A DNA stretch of 64,000 nt from Methanoplanus sp. FWC-SCC4 (GTDB taxonomy: Archaea; Halobacteriota; Methanomicrobia; Methanomicrobiales; Methanomicrobiaceae): NCBI RefSeq assembly GCF_032878975.1, contig NZ_CP043875.1, forward strand, positions 1,914,370 to 1,978,369, in the 5' to 3' direction. The position numbers were made by a program, and so were the translations under genes. Positions 28,701-36,953 of this stretch are shown here, in pieces (the stretch's first letter is position 1; each line of letters begins with the position of its first letter). Below the pieces are notes generated by a model. The model did not search any database, was not told where the DNA came from, and was given only the letters and a program-made list of their open reading frames with translations.

Positions 28701-31062
28701 GTGGTCTGGTGTTCCTCTCTGGGTTATGGCCTCTGTATCAGACAATATAGAATCAACAGGACACTGGACATTTGACGATGATGCAGCAGCAAATGGTTAC
28801 ACAGCAAGGCTTGTCGCATCCGACGGATTTTCAAGAGATTTTGCGTCAGCAGACATTGCAAGAAACAGCAGTTTCATCCTTGCAGACAAACTAAACGGCC
28901 AGGCCCTTGAAGTAAATGAAGACAAACCTGTTTATCCGCTTAAACTTGTAGGCGATTCCCTATGGGACAATGATCAGAACAAATTCTCAGGAAGTGCAAT
29001 CGGCGGAGTCGTTGAAATCGATCTCGTTGAACTAATCCCCGGAGAACCGGCAGAAGGTTCATGGAACCTTGCACTTGAAGGAAAGATTGACACTGTAATT
29101 ACAAAAGATTACTTCGCTCTTGCAAGGCAGTGCAGCCACCACGACACCACATATACTGACGCAAACGGATGTGTATGGGAAGGAATTCCTCTCTACGATC
29201 TCTGCGGATGGGTTGATGACAGGGTATCACACGGTTCATCAGGATTCAACATGGGTCTTGCAACCACAGGTTACACAGTCGTAATGGTTGCGGCAGACGG
29301 ATATTCAAAAGAAATTCCAAGCAGTCTGATTGTAGCAGGCATCAGTGATATATCTAAAGAGATAATTGTGGCAGACAGACTCAACGGCAGTGCACTTGAG
29401 TATTCTTCAGGTCTCAGGGTTGTCGGGCCCGGACTCCCTGCAAACAGTTACAGTATCGGAAACCTTTCAAAGATTAAACTTACCGAATTCCAGATTCCCG
29501 TCGATGCACCTACACTTACAATTGTAAAATACGGGGCAGACGGAATAACAGAAGTTGAAAATGTTACAGTAACATACGCAGACCTCGAGTCACAGTTCGA
29601 CGTCTATGGGGACGGAGAAACACTCTATAAATTCGAAGGTCTATGCTTTGCCGAAGGCGATCCCTGGGACATGGGAGAAACATACCCTGGAGGCTTCAAG
29701 ATTACAGAGCCTATGAAAGGAACAGCTGTTTCAGACATCTGCAGTCTTGTAGGCGGAATGCCTGAAGAAACTGAGATTAAATTCATAGCAGAATGCGACG
29801 GCTGGACAACAAAGCTCTCATACGATGTAATATACAATGACCGTGAGGCAAACCCGAGACTCGGAACACCGGTCCTTGCATGGTACGGCTATGCGGGAAC
29901 CGGCAAAGGTGCTATGCCGGCATATGGTGACGGATTCAGGTTATTCTATGAAACCGACGACCACATCTTCGGACAAAGAGATATGTTTGAGACCATCCCG
30001 TCTGAATACTGGCACTACAATTCAGGACTTCCGTCATGTGCAGGGCTTTCTCCAAAGTATGTTTCAAGAATAGAACTTCAGACAGTGCCTGACGCCAAGT
30101 GGAATCTTTCACTCCACGGGGCAATCGACGCAACAATAAGCAAAGGCTTCTTTGAGGGTGCAATGGGATGCACAATGGCACAGGGCGAGGAAAGCCATAA
30201 GGCAACATATACCGATGCATCCGGCAACGAATGGGCGGGAATGCCATTATGGCTGTTATGCGGTTTCGTGGATGATGCAAACCCACACACAGGCAGGTCG
30301 TACGACACAGAACTTGCTCAGGCCGGATATGACATAATAATCACCGGTGAAGACGGCAAAGAAGTAACAATTGATAGCAGAGACACCATAAGAAGTCAGA
30401 ACTACATAATTGCAAACACCAAAAATGATGTTCTCTTAAGACCGGGAGACGGATTATGGCCACTTAAACTTGTCGGAGAAAACGTAACCGGTGAGATGTC
30501 AGTGGACAACATTACAAGCATAACACTTGGAATCGAGGCTCCCGAGACCGGTACAATAACACTCAGATACGGATGGAACTTCATATCAACACCAAAGCGT
30601 CTTTCAGACGGCAAAAACACCGCATCAATATTCTCTGATGTAGACACAGACGGTCACCCTGTCTACCAGTATGATGCTGCAACTGCCACCTGGAAAACAC
30701 TTACATCATCAAGTCCGATAAATCCGCTTGAAGCAGTATGGATTTACTCAAAACAGACAGATGACGTTGTAATCACCTACACCAACAGTCCTCTCGCAAC
30801 ACCTCCTTCAAAGAAGCTTTCAAAAGGATGGAATGCTATAGGATTTGGAAACACACAGAATGCACCTGCAAATATTGCATTTATGACAGTTGCTGACAAC
30901 TGGGTATATGCACTCAAATACAATTCAGTAAACAAAAACTATGACAATGTCATTGTAAACGGAGGTACCGGAATTTATGCGGACAGCCGTGAACTGCAGC
31001 CGACAGATGCTTTCTGGCTATATTCCAAAGAGGAATGTTACCTGTCTGCGTTGACAGTATGA
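25708..31062 (+). CDS. Giant modular surface protein: SUOX-like, HVFGxxDM and DUF4430-like repeats
   Basis: Start at ATG 25708 (GGAG 8 bases upstream), giving 1784 residues and a signal peptide; ATG 25675 adds a leader without such a site. Modules in order, by nucleotide: HVFG-type domain with GDGVTHYYHQGPVF and HIFGAWDM (25800-26420); four DUF4430/transcobalamin-C-like repeats (26431-28140), each with WECYVNG-like and GDTVNFYY-like motifs; three short SUOX-like domains (about 28155-29495), each with a G-[VLIM]-P-L core such as EGIPLYDLC; a second HVFG domain with HIFGQRDM (29510-30080); a fourth short domain with AGMPLWLLC (30095-30530); and a C-terminal pair of GWNFISTP/GWNAIGFG units (30545-31059). 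There is no membrane anchor; the downstream gene may provide one. Role unknown. Confidence 0.8.
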   Translation: MHSNKMKIMALTAFSILLMLLFVIPAGAAGTSEVTIQKIADDGTTVLNQTTVTAMWMEQNLPVQGDGVTHYYHQGPVFEGAWNASNGDYNPWNPEEDVNCYPAKDQGAVKGTDIKDLCDLIGGAEAGDEIQLVSSDGLDRTFGYFNVYTPPDRQGKMVLTWYKDGQYSNGSYTDGMKNVFFADNSINPWQEHIFGAWDMHESFADQYWYNYTDQGKEYPSTTGLGVKYINKIKILTDEPAPAKDTLFDAELTLEDATCTVNATSEVSYEVDQLTPLGALKMASLEGEGFNINVTDKKFSELCILMLDDIDQFIRKNPGYWECYVNGAKLDGYSNNDTEGLNVKALSDGDTVNFYYAEGSYDIEAVNAGNALAEVLITVNTTAPPAPVVDTVFSGEVVLTNENTTVSTIEGVDYQVNKLTPLGALKTASLTGEGFAINVTNKKFDTLGILMLNDIEEHFFVKSTVGWECYVNGQYMDGYNNPDTQGLNIKTLQAGDTVNFYYVEIMGDNEAETALNATAKVLITVASPAPVVDTVFSGEITLTDENITLSTIEGVDYQVNKLTPLGALKAASLTGEGFAINVTNKKFDTLGILMLNDIEEHFFVKSTAGWECYVNGQYMDGYNNPDTQGLNIKTLSGGDTVNFYYVEIMGDNEAGTAQNATAKVLITVDSVNPDADYIYNGEVLLSDGNTTVTAPGGATYEVKQLTPLGALQVASEQGDGFAFNVSDKKMLPGSDKPGLMLLDDIESYMYVDGKSWCCFVNGVLLDDWNNYLTDGFNLKTVANGDKVVFCYGTKGLTTLENAEAVVKMTVSTSVEPPVSWKISLTGKNSAEVTKTQYEADVLERGVEYTDADGTWKGLPLYCVVGKIDDDDPETFNEALAAEGYSIKLTCTDGSYSINFESSDIANSNDYILANTLDGEILPETIGEDKPCFPLRMIGNQVAAGQLIGSVSTIELIGLPEEPKGWNLKINGVLNDTITQAEFEEGGCHRINWTDPNGDVWSGVPLWVMASVSDNIESTGHWTFDDDAAANGYTARLVASDGFSRDFASADIARNSSFILADKLNGQALEVNEDKPVYPLKLVGDSLWDNDQNKFSGSAIGGVVEIDLVELIPGEPAEGSWNLALEGKIDTVITKDYFALARQCSHHDTTYTDANGCVWEGIPLYDLCGWVDDRVSHGSSGFNMGLATTGYTVVMVAADGYSKEIPSSLIVAGISDISKEIIVADRLNGSALEYSSGLRVVGPGLPANSYSIGNLSKIKLTEFQIPVDAPTLTIVKYGADGITEVENVTVTYADLESQFDVYGDGETLYKFEGLCFAEGDPWDMGETYPGGFKITEPMKGTAVSDICSLVGGMPEETEIKFIAECDGWTTKLSYDVIYNDREANPRLGTPVLAWYGYAGTGKGAMPAYGDGFRLFYETDDHIFGQRDMFETIPSEYWHYNSGLPSCAGLSPKYVSRIELQTVPDAKWNLSLHGAIDATISKGFFEGAMGCTMAQGEESHKATYTDASGNEWAGMPLWLLCGFVDDANPHTGRSYDTELAQAGYDIIITGEDGKEVTIDSRDTIRSQNYIIANTKNDVLLRPGDGLWPLKLVGENVTGEMSVDNITSITLGIEAPETGTITLRYGWNFISTPKRLSDGKNTASIFSDVDTDGHPVYQYDAATATWKTLTSSSPINPLEAVWIYSKQTDDVVITYTNSPLATPPSKKLSKGWNAIGFGNTQNAPANIAFMTVADNWVYALKYNSVNKNYDNVIVNGGTGIYADSRELQPTDAFWLYSKEECYLSALTV
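26866..27294 (+). repeat. DUF4430-like repeat unit, copy 2 (429 bp, nearly identical to the next unit)
   Basis: The unit from GTTGTTGATACTGTA (26866) to 27294 repeats almost base for base from 27295, apart from a handful of changes. The encoded 143 residues differ at only a few sites (for example STVGWECY against STAGWECY). Copies 1 and 4 of the same domain in this protein are much more diverged. Confidence 0.85.
27295..27720 (+). repeat. DUF4430-like repeat unit, copy 3 (nearly identical to copy 2)
   Basis: This is the second member of the near-identical tandem pair; both share the motifs LTPLGALK, INDIEEHFF-like NDIEEHFFVKS and NPDTQGLNIKTL. High identity against a background of diverged copies indicates recent duplication or gene conversion. 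Such repeats may vary in number between strains. Confidence 0.85.
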
Positions 31063-31078
31063 AAAAGGAGAGTATTCA

Positions 31079-32521
31079 ATGAAAATAAAAATACTAACCA
31101 CCATTTTTCTTTTAATCTTGTCAGTGATACTTGCATCGGCAGCACCACCCATCCCTTGTGATTACTATGGCAGTGTAACAATCGACGGGAAAACTGCACC
31201 TGCAGGAACCGTAATTGTTGCAAAGGTTGACTTAAACAAAAGAGGAGAATTCACAGTCACTACACCGGGAGTCTTTGGAGATTCAGGCACATTTGATGAC
31301 AGACTCTTTGTAAGCGCAACCGAAGAAGAGATGGCAGCAGGTAACCCCGAAGTCACCTTCTGGTACGGCACTTACAAAGCAAAACAGACTTCCGCATATA
31401 CTCAGGGAGGGCACATCAGCCTGAACCTTGAATTTACTACCTCACAACCTCCGGATGCAGGAGTGGATACCCCTGTTGGAAAAAAGGATTCATCATTCGG
31501 ACTGGATGATATGGAAACCGAAGTCCAGGAAGGTGGAAAACAGAAGGTAAACATCAACACCTTTGATGCATCATCAGAGGTCACTGTTGACTCTGAAGAA
31601 GACGAAATTATTATCTCTGACAGCAGTTCCGGATGGGATACGCTAAGGATTAGAACACAAGGAGAGCCCACAGTTGAAGGAGGTAATGTTTCAGGTACGG
31701 TTGAAAGTGTAAGTGCAAAAAGCAAACCTGTAAAATCAGAAGAATTAGGAGCAGATGTCGGCCAGATAAAGGCACAGTTCTCAGTTGAAATGGGAGAGAT
31801 TCCTGCTGGTTCTGCATCCATTGAAACCACAATCAGCAAAGAGCCTCCCGCAAATCAAAAATCCGCATTCATTCTCGCATCAGAAAATGAAGGCAATAAA
31901 ATCAGTGAAATTGCATATACAATGACTGTAAACAAAGCCAACATTGAAAATGAGGAAAATGGAGGACTTATCAAGAGTGCAACAATTTACATGTCGGTAT
32001 CACATGCATGGGCTGTAAAACAGGGTGTTTCAAATATATTCATATACCGCCGCCCGGACAACGGAGGAGTGAACGACATCCAGAAACTTGCAACAACCTA
32101 TGTGGGAACTGATCCTGACAACCCTGCAAATGATCTCTTCAGGGCAGAGTCTCCAAACGGTCTTTCAACGTTCATCCTGAGTTCAATAAAGAGTGACACA
32201 CCCGCACCACAGCCCGTTAATCCGGGCGGCTCAGGCGGCGGAGGATCAGGAGGTTCTGGCGGTTCTGCAGGAGATTCCTACTTTAAGTTCAACCCTGATG
32301 AAAAAGCACCTGTAACAAAACCTGATACTCCAGACACCGATATTCCTGAACCAAAAGCTACTGAAAACAGCGATTCCACAAACCAGGATAACTCTGAGAG
32401 CACAACAGGAATTACCTTATCCTTAACACAACTCGCATCTCTGATAGCAGTTATCATTGTTGCAAATGCACTTGTAATATATTATATCAAAACCAGAAAA
32501 GATGAGGAAAACAAAAATTAA
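31079..32521 (+). CDS. Surface protein with PGF-pre-PGF-like domain, Gly-rich linker and C-terminal anchor
   Basis: A 480-residue protein 16 bases after the giant gene, with AAGGAG 6-10 bases upstream of ATG. It has a signal peptide (to about residue 21), a beta-rich N-terminal domain starting PCDYYGSVTIDGKTAPAG (about 25-120), and a middle domain (about 210-370) similar to the PGF-pre-PGF family: VGQIKAQFSVEMGEIPAGSAS, split as QFSVEMGEIPAG, and SAFILASENEGN. Then come a Gly/Ser linker (GGSGGGGSGGSGG, about 383-395), an acidic Pro/Thr/Asp stalk, one membrane helix (about 448-468) and a charged tail. It is the likely membrane anchor for the giant protein, an inference from the operon position. 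Confidence 0.75.
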   Translation: MKIKILTTIFLLILSVILASAAPPIPCDYYGSVTIDGKTAPAGTVIVAKVDLNKRGEFTVTTPGVFGDSGTFDDRLFVSATEEEMAAGNPEVTFWYGTYKAKQTSAYTQGGHISLNLEFTTSQPPDAGVDTPVGKKDSSFGLDDMETEVQEGGKQKVNINTFDASSEVTVDSEEDEIIISDSSSGWDTLRIRTQGEPTVEGGNVSGTVESVSAKSKPVKSEELGADVGQIKAQFSVEMGEIPAGSASIETTISKEPPANQKSAFILASENEGNKISEIAYTMTVNKANIENEENGGLIKSATIYMSVSHAWAVKQGVSNIFIYRRPDNGGVNDIQKLATTYVGTDPDNPANDLFRAESPNGLSTFILSSIKSDTPAPQPVNPGGSGGGGSGGSGGSAGDSYFKFNPDEKAPVTKPDTPDTDIPEPKATENSDSTNQDNSESTTGITLSLTQLASLIAVIIVANALVIYYIKTRKDEENKN

Positions 32522-32587
32522 TCCTTAATCAATTTTTTTTACATATTTCATCAGGCAGGCCGGATAAAGACTGACTGACACACTTTC
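32522..32587 (+). terminator. T-rich transcription end after the surface operon
   Basis: A run of eight T residues (about 32532-32539) follows the stop at 32521, typical of archaeal intrinsic termination. The leftward gene ends at 32588, so the two transcripts converge here. Confidence 0.45.
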
Positions 32588-33040
32588 TCATACATAACTG
32601 GTATAAATATCATCACCGCTCTCAATTCCCTCTGCAATCACACCGCCATCACATGCATAAAGCGAGATCTTTGAAAGCTCATCCGAGGCACATATGACGT
32701 TTTGTTCAGGGTGAGTACCCCTTACAATATCACACCTGGGAACAATATCCGGACCTGCCGATACTACCATTTTAAGCCTCTTTGTTCCGGGATGTTTTTT
32801 TGGCAAAACCAAGAGAGGCTGATGATAGGTTCTGACAAGCTCCAGAATCATCCGTGCCTGATCGATCTCACCGCCCTCAGGGGCTGAGACAACTATCAAA
32901 TCACCCTTCTCAACAGTCTGGCAGACCTCGCGGTCACTGGTCTCGATACACAGAACAAAGAGCTCATCTGCCTTCCCGACAAGCAAAAAAGAGGAACTGC
33001 CTTTGATTAAAAGCAAATCCGAACCCAGAGGTATTTTCAT
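32588..33040 (-). CDS. Conserved protein of unknown function, coupled to a zinc-ribbon gene
   Basis: Start at ATG 33040, which overlaps the stop of the zinc-ribbon gene as ATGA; the ATG at 33076 lies inside that gene. The 150-residue protein starts MKIPLGSDLLLIKGSSSFLL. It contains EKGDLIVVSAPEGGEIDQARM and LPKKHPGTKRLKMVVSAGPDI (two segments, about residues 45-100), a compact alpha/beta protein with no transmembrane part. I do not recognise the family. The tight coupling to the zinc ribbon suggests the two work together, possibly on a nucleic acid or a metal-binding partner. Confidence 0.6.
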   Translation of the reverse strand: MKIPLGSDLLLIKGSSSFLLVGKADELFVLCIETSDREVCQTVEKGDLIVVSAPEGGEIDQARMILELVRTYHQPLLVLPKKHPGTKRLKMVVSAGPDIVPRCDIVRGTHPEQNVICASDELSKISLYACDGGVIAEGIESGDDIYTSYV

Positions 33041-33189
33041 ATCTCTGTCACATTCTCTGACTGACACGTCGGGCAAACCGGGTGCTTCCCGACAGCCTCA
33101 AAAGTTGCCCCGCAGTCATTGCATTTGTACTTTTTTCCTTTAAGACGCTGCTCAAGATCAACGTCCATTGGTCCGCCAACAGAACACAT
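33037..33189 (-). CDS. Small zinc-ribbon protein (50 residues)
   Basis: A 50-residue frame too short for usual gene calling: ATG at 33189, stop TGA at 33037-33039. It encodes two CxxC pairs (CNDCGATFEAVGKHPVCPTC), a classic small zinc ribbon of the rubredoxin-like or Zn-finger type. The start overlaps the next gene by the ATGA arrangement, strong support that it is translated. Such ribbons are usually nucleic-acid or protein binding; a specific role cannot be given. Confidence 0.7.
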   Translation of the reverse strand: MCSVGGPMDVDLEQRLKGKKYKCNDCGATFEAVGKHPVCPTCQSENVTEI

Positions 33190-33286
33190 TAAATGATCAC
33201 CTGATTCTCAATTGTGATGTCTGAAATATTAATCATTTTGGTTTATGGATATTATTTAATCCGGAACAAAAATGCCTTTAAAAAAG

Positions 33287-34216
33287 TTATTTACCGCCTT
33301 CACAAAGCCCCTTATCACCCTGAAAAGGCTCAATGTGAATGGATATGTAAATTCTTAAAAATTCCGACTTCAAACGCATTTCTATCTCATCGGCAAGTCT
33401 GTGTGCATCCCTTACAGACATCTCAGGCGGAACAGTCATATGGAAATCAACATACCTGTCAGGCCCCGAACGGCGTGTCTTTAATGCATGGAAGGATTCA
33501 TTTTCTCCGCAGTAACTAAGAATTATCTGCCTGATTTTCTCCTCATCGGATTCCGGAAGACTTCTGTCGACAAGATCCGAAAACGAGCGTTTGGTCAGGT
33601 CCCAGGCGGTATGAATGATGACAAATGCAATAACTATCGCAATTACAGAATCTATTGCAAAAATACCGGTTACTTTCATCACAAGAAGGCCGAGAAAAAC
33701 CCCTGCCGATGTATATACATCCGTTCTGAGATGCCAGCCGTCACTTTCAATGGCAATAGACCCGGTCTCCCGGCCAACCTCAAAAAGCTTTGCCGAAACA
33801 AACCAGTTGACAACTGCCGAAAGCAGCATTACAAGAATACCAAGCGTCAAAAGCTCTTCAGAATGAATGGAGGGCCCGATTATCAGCCTGTCCGTTGCCT
33901 CAAGAATAATTATAACGGCGGCAACGAAGATCAAAAGCGCTTCAGCAAGTCCTGATACATCCTCATACTTGCCGTGCCCGAATGCATGGCATTCGTCAGG
34001 GGGGCACGCCGACTTTTTAACCGACAAATATGCTATCGCGGATGCAACAAGGTCTATTCCGGAATGGATTGCCTCTGAGAGAATACCAATTGAGCCTGAA
34101 AGAAGACCCGCAATTAACTTAACAATAACCAGAGATGCATTCGATATAACCGAAAGGCGTGCAACTCTTCTTTTCTTTTCGTTATCCAGATCAAGAGATA
34201 TATTTTTTGAATCCAT
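33287..34216 (-). CDS. Cation diffusion facilitator (metal efflux) protein
   Basis: A 309-residue membrane protein with about six helices and a C-terminal cytoplasmic domain. The metal site helices carry SEAIHSGIDL (His51, Asp55) and SDGWHLRTDVYTSAG (His-x4-Asp-like pair), the pattern of CDF family proteins that export Zn, Fe, Co or Mn in exchange for protons. A cluster CPPDECHAFGHGKYEDV (about residues 71-88) has extra His/Cys between helices 2 and 3. The C-terminal domain (about 215-300) resembles the CDF metal-sensing domain (VDFHMTVPPEMSVRDAH). Ion specificity cannot be read from the sequence. Confidence 0.85.
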   Translation of the reverse strand: MDSKNISLDLDNEKKRRVARLSVISNASLVIVKLIAGLLSGSIGILSEAIHSGIDLVASAIAYLSVKKSACPPDECHAFGHGKYEDVSGLAEALLIFVAAVIIILEATDRLIIGPSIHSEELLTLGILVMLLSAVVNWFVSAKLFEVGRETGSIAIESDGWHLRTDVYTSAGVFLGLLVMKVTGIFAIDSVIAIVIAFVIIHTAWDLTKRSFSDLVDRSLPESDEEKIRQIILSYCGENESFHALKTRRSGPDRYVDFHMTVPPEMSVRDAHRLADEIEMRLKSEFLRIYISIHIEPFQGDKGLCEGGK

Positions 34217-34227
34217 GATTCATCAGA

Positions 34228-34806
34228 TCAGTACAGTACATTTACGTTGTCTATCTGATAAGGGGCTTTTCTTGAGATGATCAAAATATTGGAACCGGGC
34301 GACTTCATCTCAAGTGAAAAACTCTCTCCTTCCAATAACTCCTCACCTTCTGTCAGGTTTATAAGAATAGTGAACACCTCACGGGGTTCAAGAAAAGTAT
34401 CTCCCGCAGCAGTGTCAGGCTTTATATCGACAACCCCCCAGTGCCCCGCGTCTATGGTTGTGTCAATAAGCGGATCATTTTGTTCGTAGTTTTTTACGAT
34501 ATCTTTCGTGCTCCAGGTAATTACCATATTTTCGAAAGGTATCAGCTTGCCCCCTGCTGAAATCCCAAGAGAATACCTTACAGATCCAATCCCGCCGTCT
34601 CTTTTGAGTCCGTAAACATTGCCGAGAAGCTCAGGGGTCGAACCCGCTGCAGAGACTGCCGAATGCAGCGTCTCCTCTGTCTTTTGTGTTGTAAAAAAAC
34701 CGGCTCCGAGCACTGCAAAAGAAAAAACCGAGGCTACGACGACAAAAGCTATAAGCACTATTGCCGCTTCAAGACCTGTAAACGCTTCGGAATCTCTTTC
34801 CAACAC
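34228..34806 (-). CDS. Archaellin-like protein with class III signal peptide
   Basis: A 192-residue protein starting at GTG 34806. Its N-terminus SEAFTGLEAAIVLIAFVVVA matches the prearchaellin pattern: a short charged leader cleaved after Gly (ERDSEAFTG), then the hydrophobic helix that packs into the filament core, followed by AVLGAGFFTTQK. That tail is found in many Methanomicrobiales archaellins. The rest, with SLGISAGGKLIPFENMVITW, is a typical archaellin outer domain. It stands 218 bases downstream of arlJ in the same direction. It is probably a filament subunit, major or minor; only one such gene is present here. Confidence 0.8.
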   Translation of the reverse strand: MLERDSEAFTGLEAAIVLIAFVVVASVFSFAVLGAGFFTTQKTEETLHSAVSAAGSTPELLGNVYGLKRDGGIGSVRYSLGISAGGKLIPFENMVITWSTKDIVKNYEQNDPLIDTTIDAGHWGVVDIKPDTAAGDTFLEPREVFTILINLTEGEELLEGESFSLEMKSPGSNILIISRKAPYQIDNVNVLY

Positions 34807-35024
34807 TCAAAACACCCATATTTTGATAATATCCATATTTTAGGAAAATAACTATTAAAGGTATAGATATTGCACCATATATAGTCGTTATTATATTGAT
34901 ATATTATCGGATCTGCCAATTTTTCATCAGACATACATTTTAATGAAATAAATATCACTAACGAAGGCCAGTCAGTTAAAAATTATTTCAAAACATTATT
35001 TTTTATGAATTTTTGTCTATCTGA
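34807..35024 (-). promoter_or_regulatory. Archaellin gene promoter region
   Basis: This AT-rich gap contains a good minus-strand TATA box, CTATATATG (about 34876-34884), that would place transcription start near 34855 and give a leader of about 50 bases before GTG 34806. A separate promoter lets the filament subunit be made in greater amounts than the platform genes. No gene is visible here. Confidence 0.45.
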
Positions 35025-36953
35025 TTAAATGAAGATATTGAATATTATAAGTCCTATTATCAGCATGATTGCTGCATGCTTGACACCGGCCTTTATTGAT
35101 CCCTCACCCATCTGTCCTGCAATAAGACCTGAGAAAAATGCCTGGATTATGCATGTATGGTAAAGAAGTCTCCGAAATGTGTCAATCGGCATTGCCGAGG
35201 CTTGTGTGAACGAGGCCCCTCCAAGACCTCCCGTTCCGCCTGTGTTGAGGGTTTCAAGAACGGAAAGAAAATTCGCATCCAGAACAGCAACCACGAATAC
35301 AAACACGAAGAATGCGAGGTAAATAATCATCGTGTATATGAACATCTCCCCTGTTCTTTCACGCTTCAGGGTTTCGTTCATTCTTGCATCACTCGATGCA
35401 ATGTTTAAAACCTCCCCGATATCGCCGCTCATCTCGCTTGCCTTTGTAATCAGGGTGACTGTTCTTGCAATGGTTGCCGTGTGGATTCTCTTTTCAAACC
35501 TTACAAGTGCATCCTGTATGCTTGCACCCCAGTCCATATCCCTCTTAATCCTGCGGATCTCATAGGAGATAATCCCGAGATTTGCACGAACCAGGACACC
35601 GATGGCACCTGCAAGTGTCATACCAACACGGTTGATCCCGGCAAGACGGTCAAGAAAATCCGGCATTCCGGATTCAATGCCCCTTACTTTCTTCCTCCAG
35701 AGTTCATTGAGTACCCCGTACGGCACCAGAATAATCAATATTGCAATAATCAGGTGATCGTCTATTATGCTGTATGTAAGCTCGGGATCGGGATACTGAG
35801 GGGTCAGGAGATAGATGCTTAAAGCATATATCAGCGCCAGAGGGACTGATACCAGAAAGGATCTGTTTGGATCTGTTGTAAACCATTCAAGAGGATTTTT
35901 CAGAAAGTCGATTATATTCCGGGTCCTGTCATACTTTTGAAGCTGCCTGAAGTAATCCTCCTCCCCTTCCCTTTTTACAACACTGACGCCTGAGAATTCC
36001 TTTAACTCAATTATGCGATAGTATCTCTCAACCTTTTCATCCTTTAGTGATATCAGGTCAACAAAAAGAATGAAGATTAAGGCACCAATAGGAAGAAGTG
36101 CATAAGTGATTGCAGTCAGCTGAATCACAGCTGATTTTCCGACAAGCCCCATTACAACCATTATGATGATTAAAAACAGGGGGCCTGCAACAAAGAGGGT
36201 GACATATCCTTCTGCAACGAGCTGAAGAAAGGAGAGAAACTGTTTCTGCTCAAATCTCGCCTCGTCATGATACAGCCTCACCCTTGATTCAAGGTATGAG
36301 GATATGTTGCCCCCGCTGTTTATAACAGAGAGAAGATCCTCTAAAAAGTCTTTAAACTTGGTTGAAGGGGTTGTTATGCTCAGATTTCTGACAGCAGAAA
36401 TAAGGTCATAACCAAAATAATCGGCATCCCTGACAACCTGCCGGAATTCAAGTGCAACCTCACCGTAGATATCGGCATTTTCTGATATCGACCGGAATAT
36501 ATCAAGAAGCTGGGCATTTCCCCTCCTCATTGCATACATATATGAAACGACATTGTGCAGAGTCAGGTTAATTTTGGTTGCACGGGCATTTTTCTGGATC
36601 TTTGGAAATTTCATCGCTATTGTGTAGGACAAAAAAAGACCGGTCAGGAAAAATAACAAAAAACCTGCAATTCCAAGTCCTGTCTTCGTCAGTCCCGGGG
36701 AATCAGAGAGTGGGATCTGAACATTATAGACATTGTAAATCTGGAGGGAGACTTCAGGTATGAAAAGCAGTGAAGATGCTAAATATCCGAACAGACCCAT
36801 CAAAAGCCCCATTACAAGCGAGACTAAGACTGAATAGCAAAGATAGCGGTGTGTTGTTATCCCCATCCTTGCAGAGGTCAGATCAGCCCTGATACTTAGA
36901 TATTTGTCAGGATTTTTTTCGAGTCTCCAGTTTACGTACCTGTCAGTTATCAT
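35025..36953 (-). CDS. arlJ: Archaellum/type IV pilus platform protein ArlJ (FlaJ)-like
   Basis: A 642-residue polytopic membrane protein with two T2SSF-type halves, about nine membrane helices. The N-terminal half has QLLDIFRSISENADIYGEVAL and DADYFGYDLISAVRNLS; the C-terminal half has DRLAGINRVGMTLAGAIGVLVRANLG as segments and EMSGDIGEVLNIASSDARM. It forms the membrane platform around which the filament is assembled. Its start overlaps the arlI stop (ATGA at 36950-36953), so they are coupled. It could serve a pilus instead of the archaellum; the adjacent archaellin favours the latter. Confidence 0.85.
   Translation of the reverse strand: MITDRYVNWRLEKNPDKYLSIRADLTSARMGITTHRYLCYSVLVSLVMGLLMGLFGYLASSLLFIPEVSLQIYNVYNVQIPLSDSPGLTKTGLGIAGFLLFFLTGLFLSYTIAMKFPKIQKNARATKINLTLHNVVSYMYAMRRGNAQLLDIFRSISENADIYGEVALEFRQVVRDADYFGYDLISAVRNLSITTPSTKFKDFLEDLLSVINSGGNISSYLESRVRLYHDEARFEQKQFLSFLQLVAEGYVTLFVAGPLFLIIIMVVMGLVGKSAVIQLTAITYALLPIGALIFILFVDLISLKDEKVERYYRIIELKEFSGVSVVKREGEEDYFRQLQKYDRTRNIIDFLKNPLEWFTTDPNRSFLVSVPLALIYALSIYLLTPQYPDPELTYSIIDDHLIIAILIILVPYGVLNELWRKKVRGIESGMPDFLDRLAGINRVGMTLAGAIGVLVRANLGIISYEIRRIKRDMDWGASIQDALVRFEKRIHTATIARTVTLITKASEMSGDIGEVLNIASSDARMNETLKRERTGEMFIYTMIIYLAFFVFVFVVAVLDANFLSVLETLNTGGTGGLGGASFTQASAMPIDTFRRLLYHTCIIQAFFSGLIAGQMGEGSIKAGVKHAAIMLIIGLIIFNIFI

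Noticed and set aside
33214-33519. 101-codon plus-strand frame upstream of the CDF gene end
   Set aside because: It overlaps the 3' end of the clearly identified cation-efflux gene on the other strand and shows no domain.
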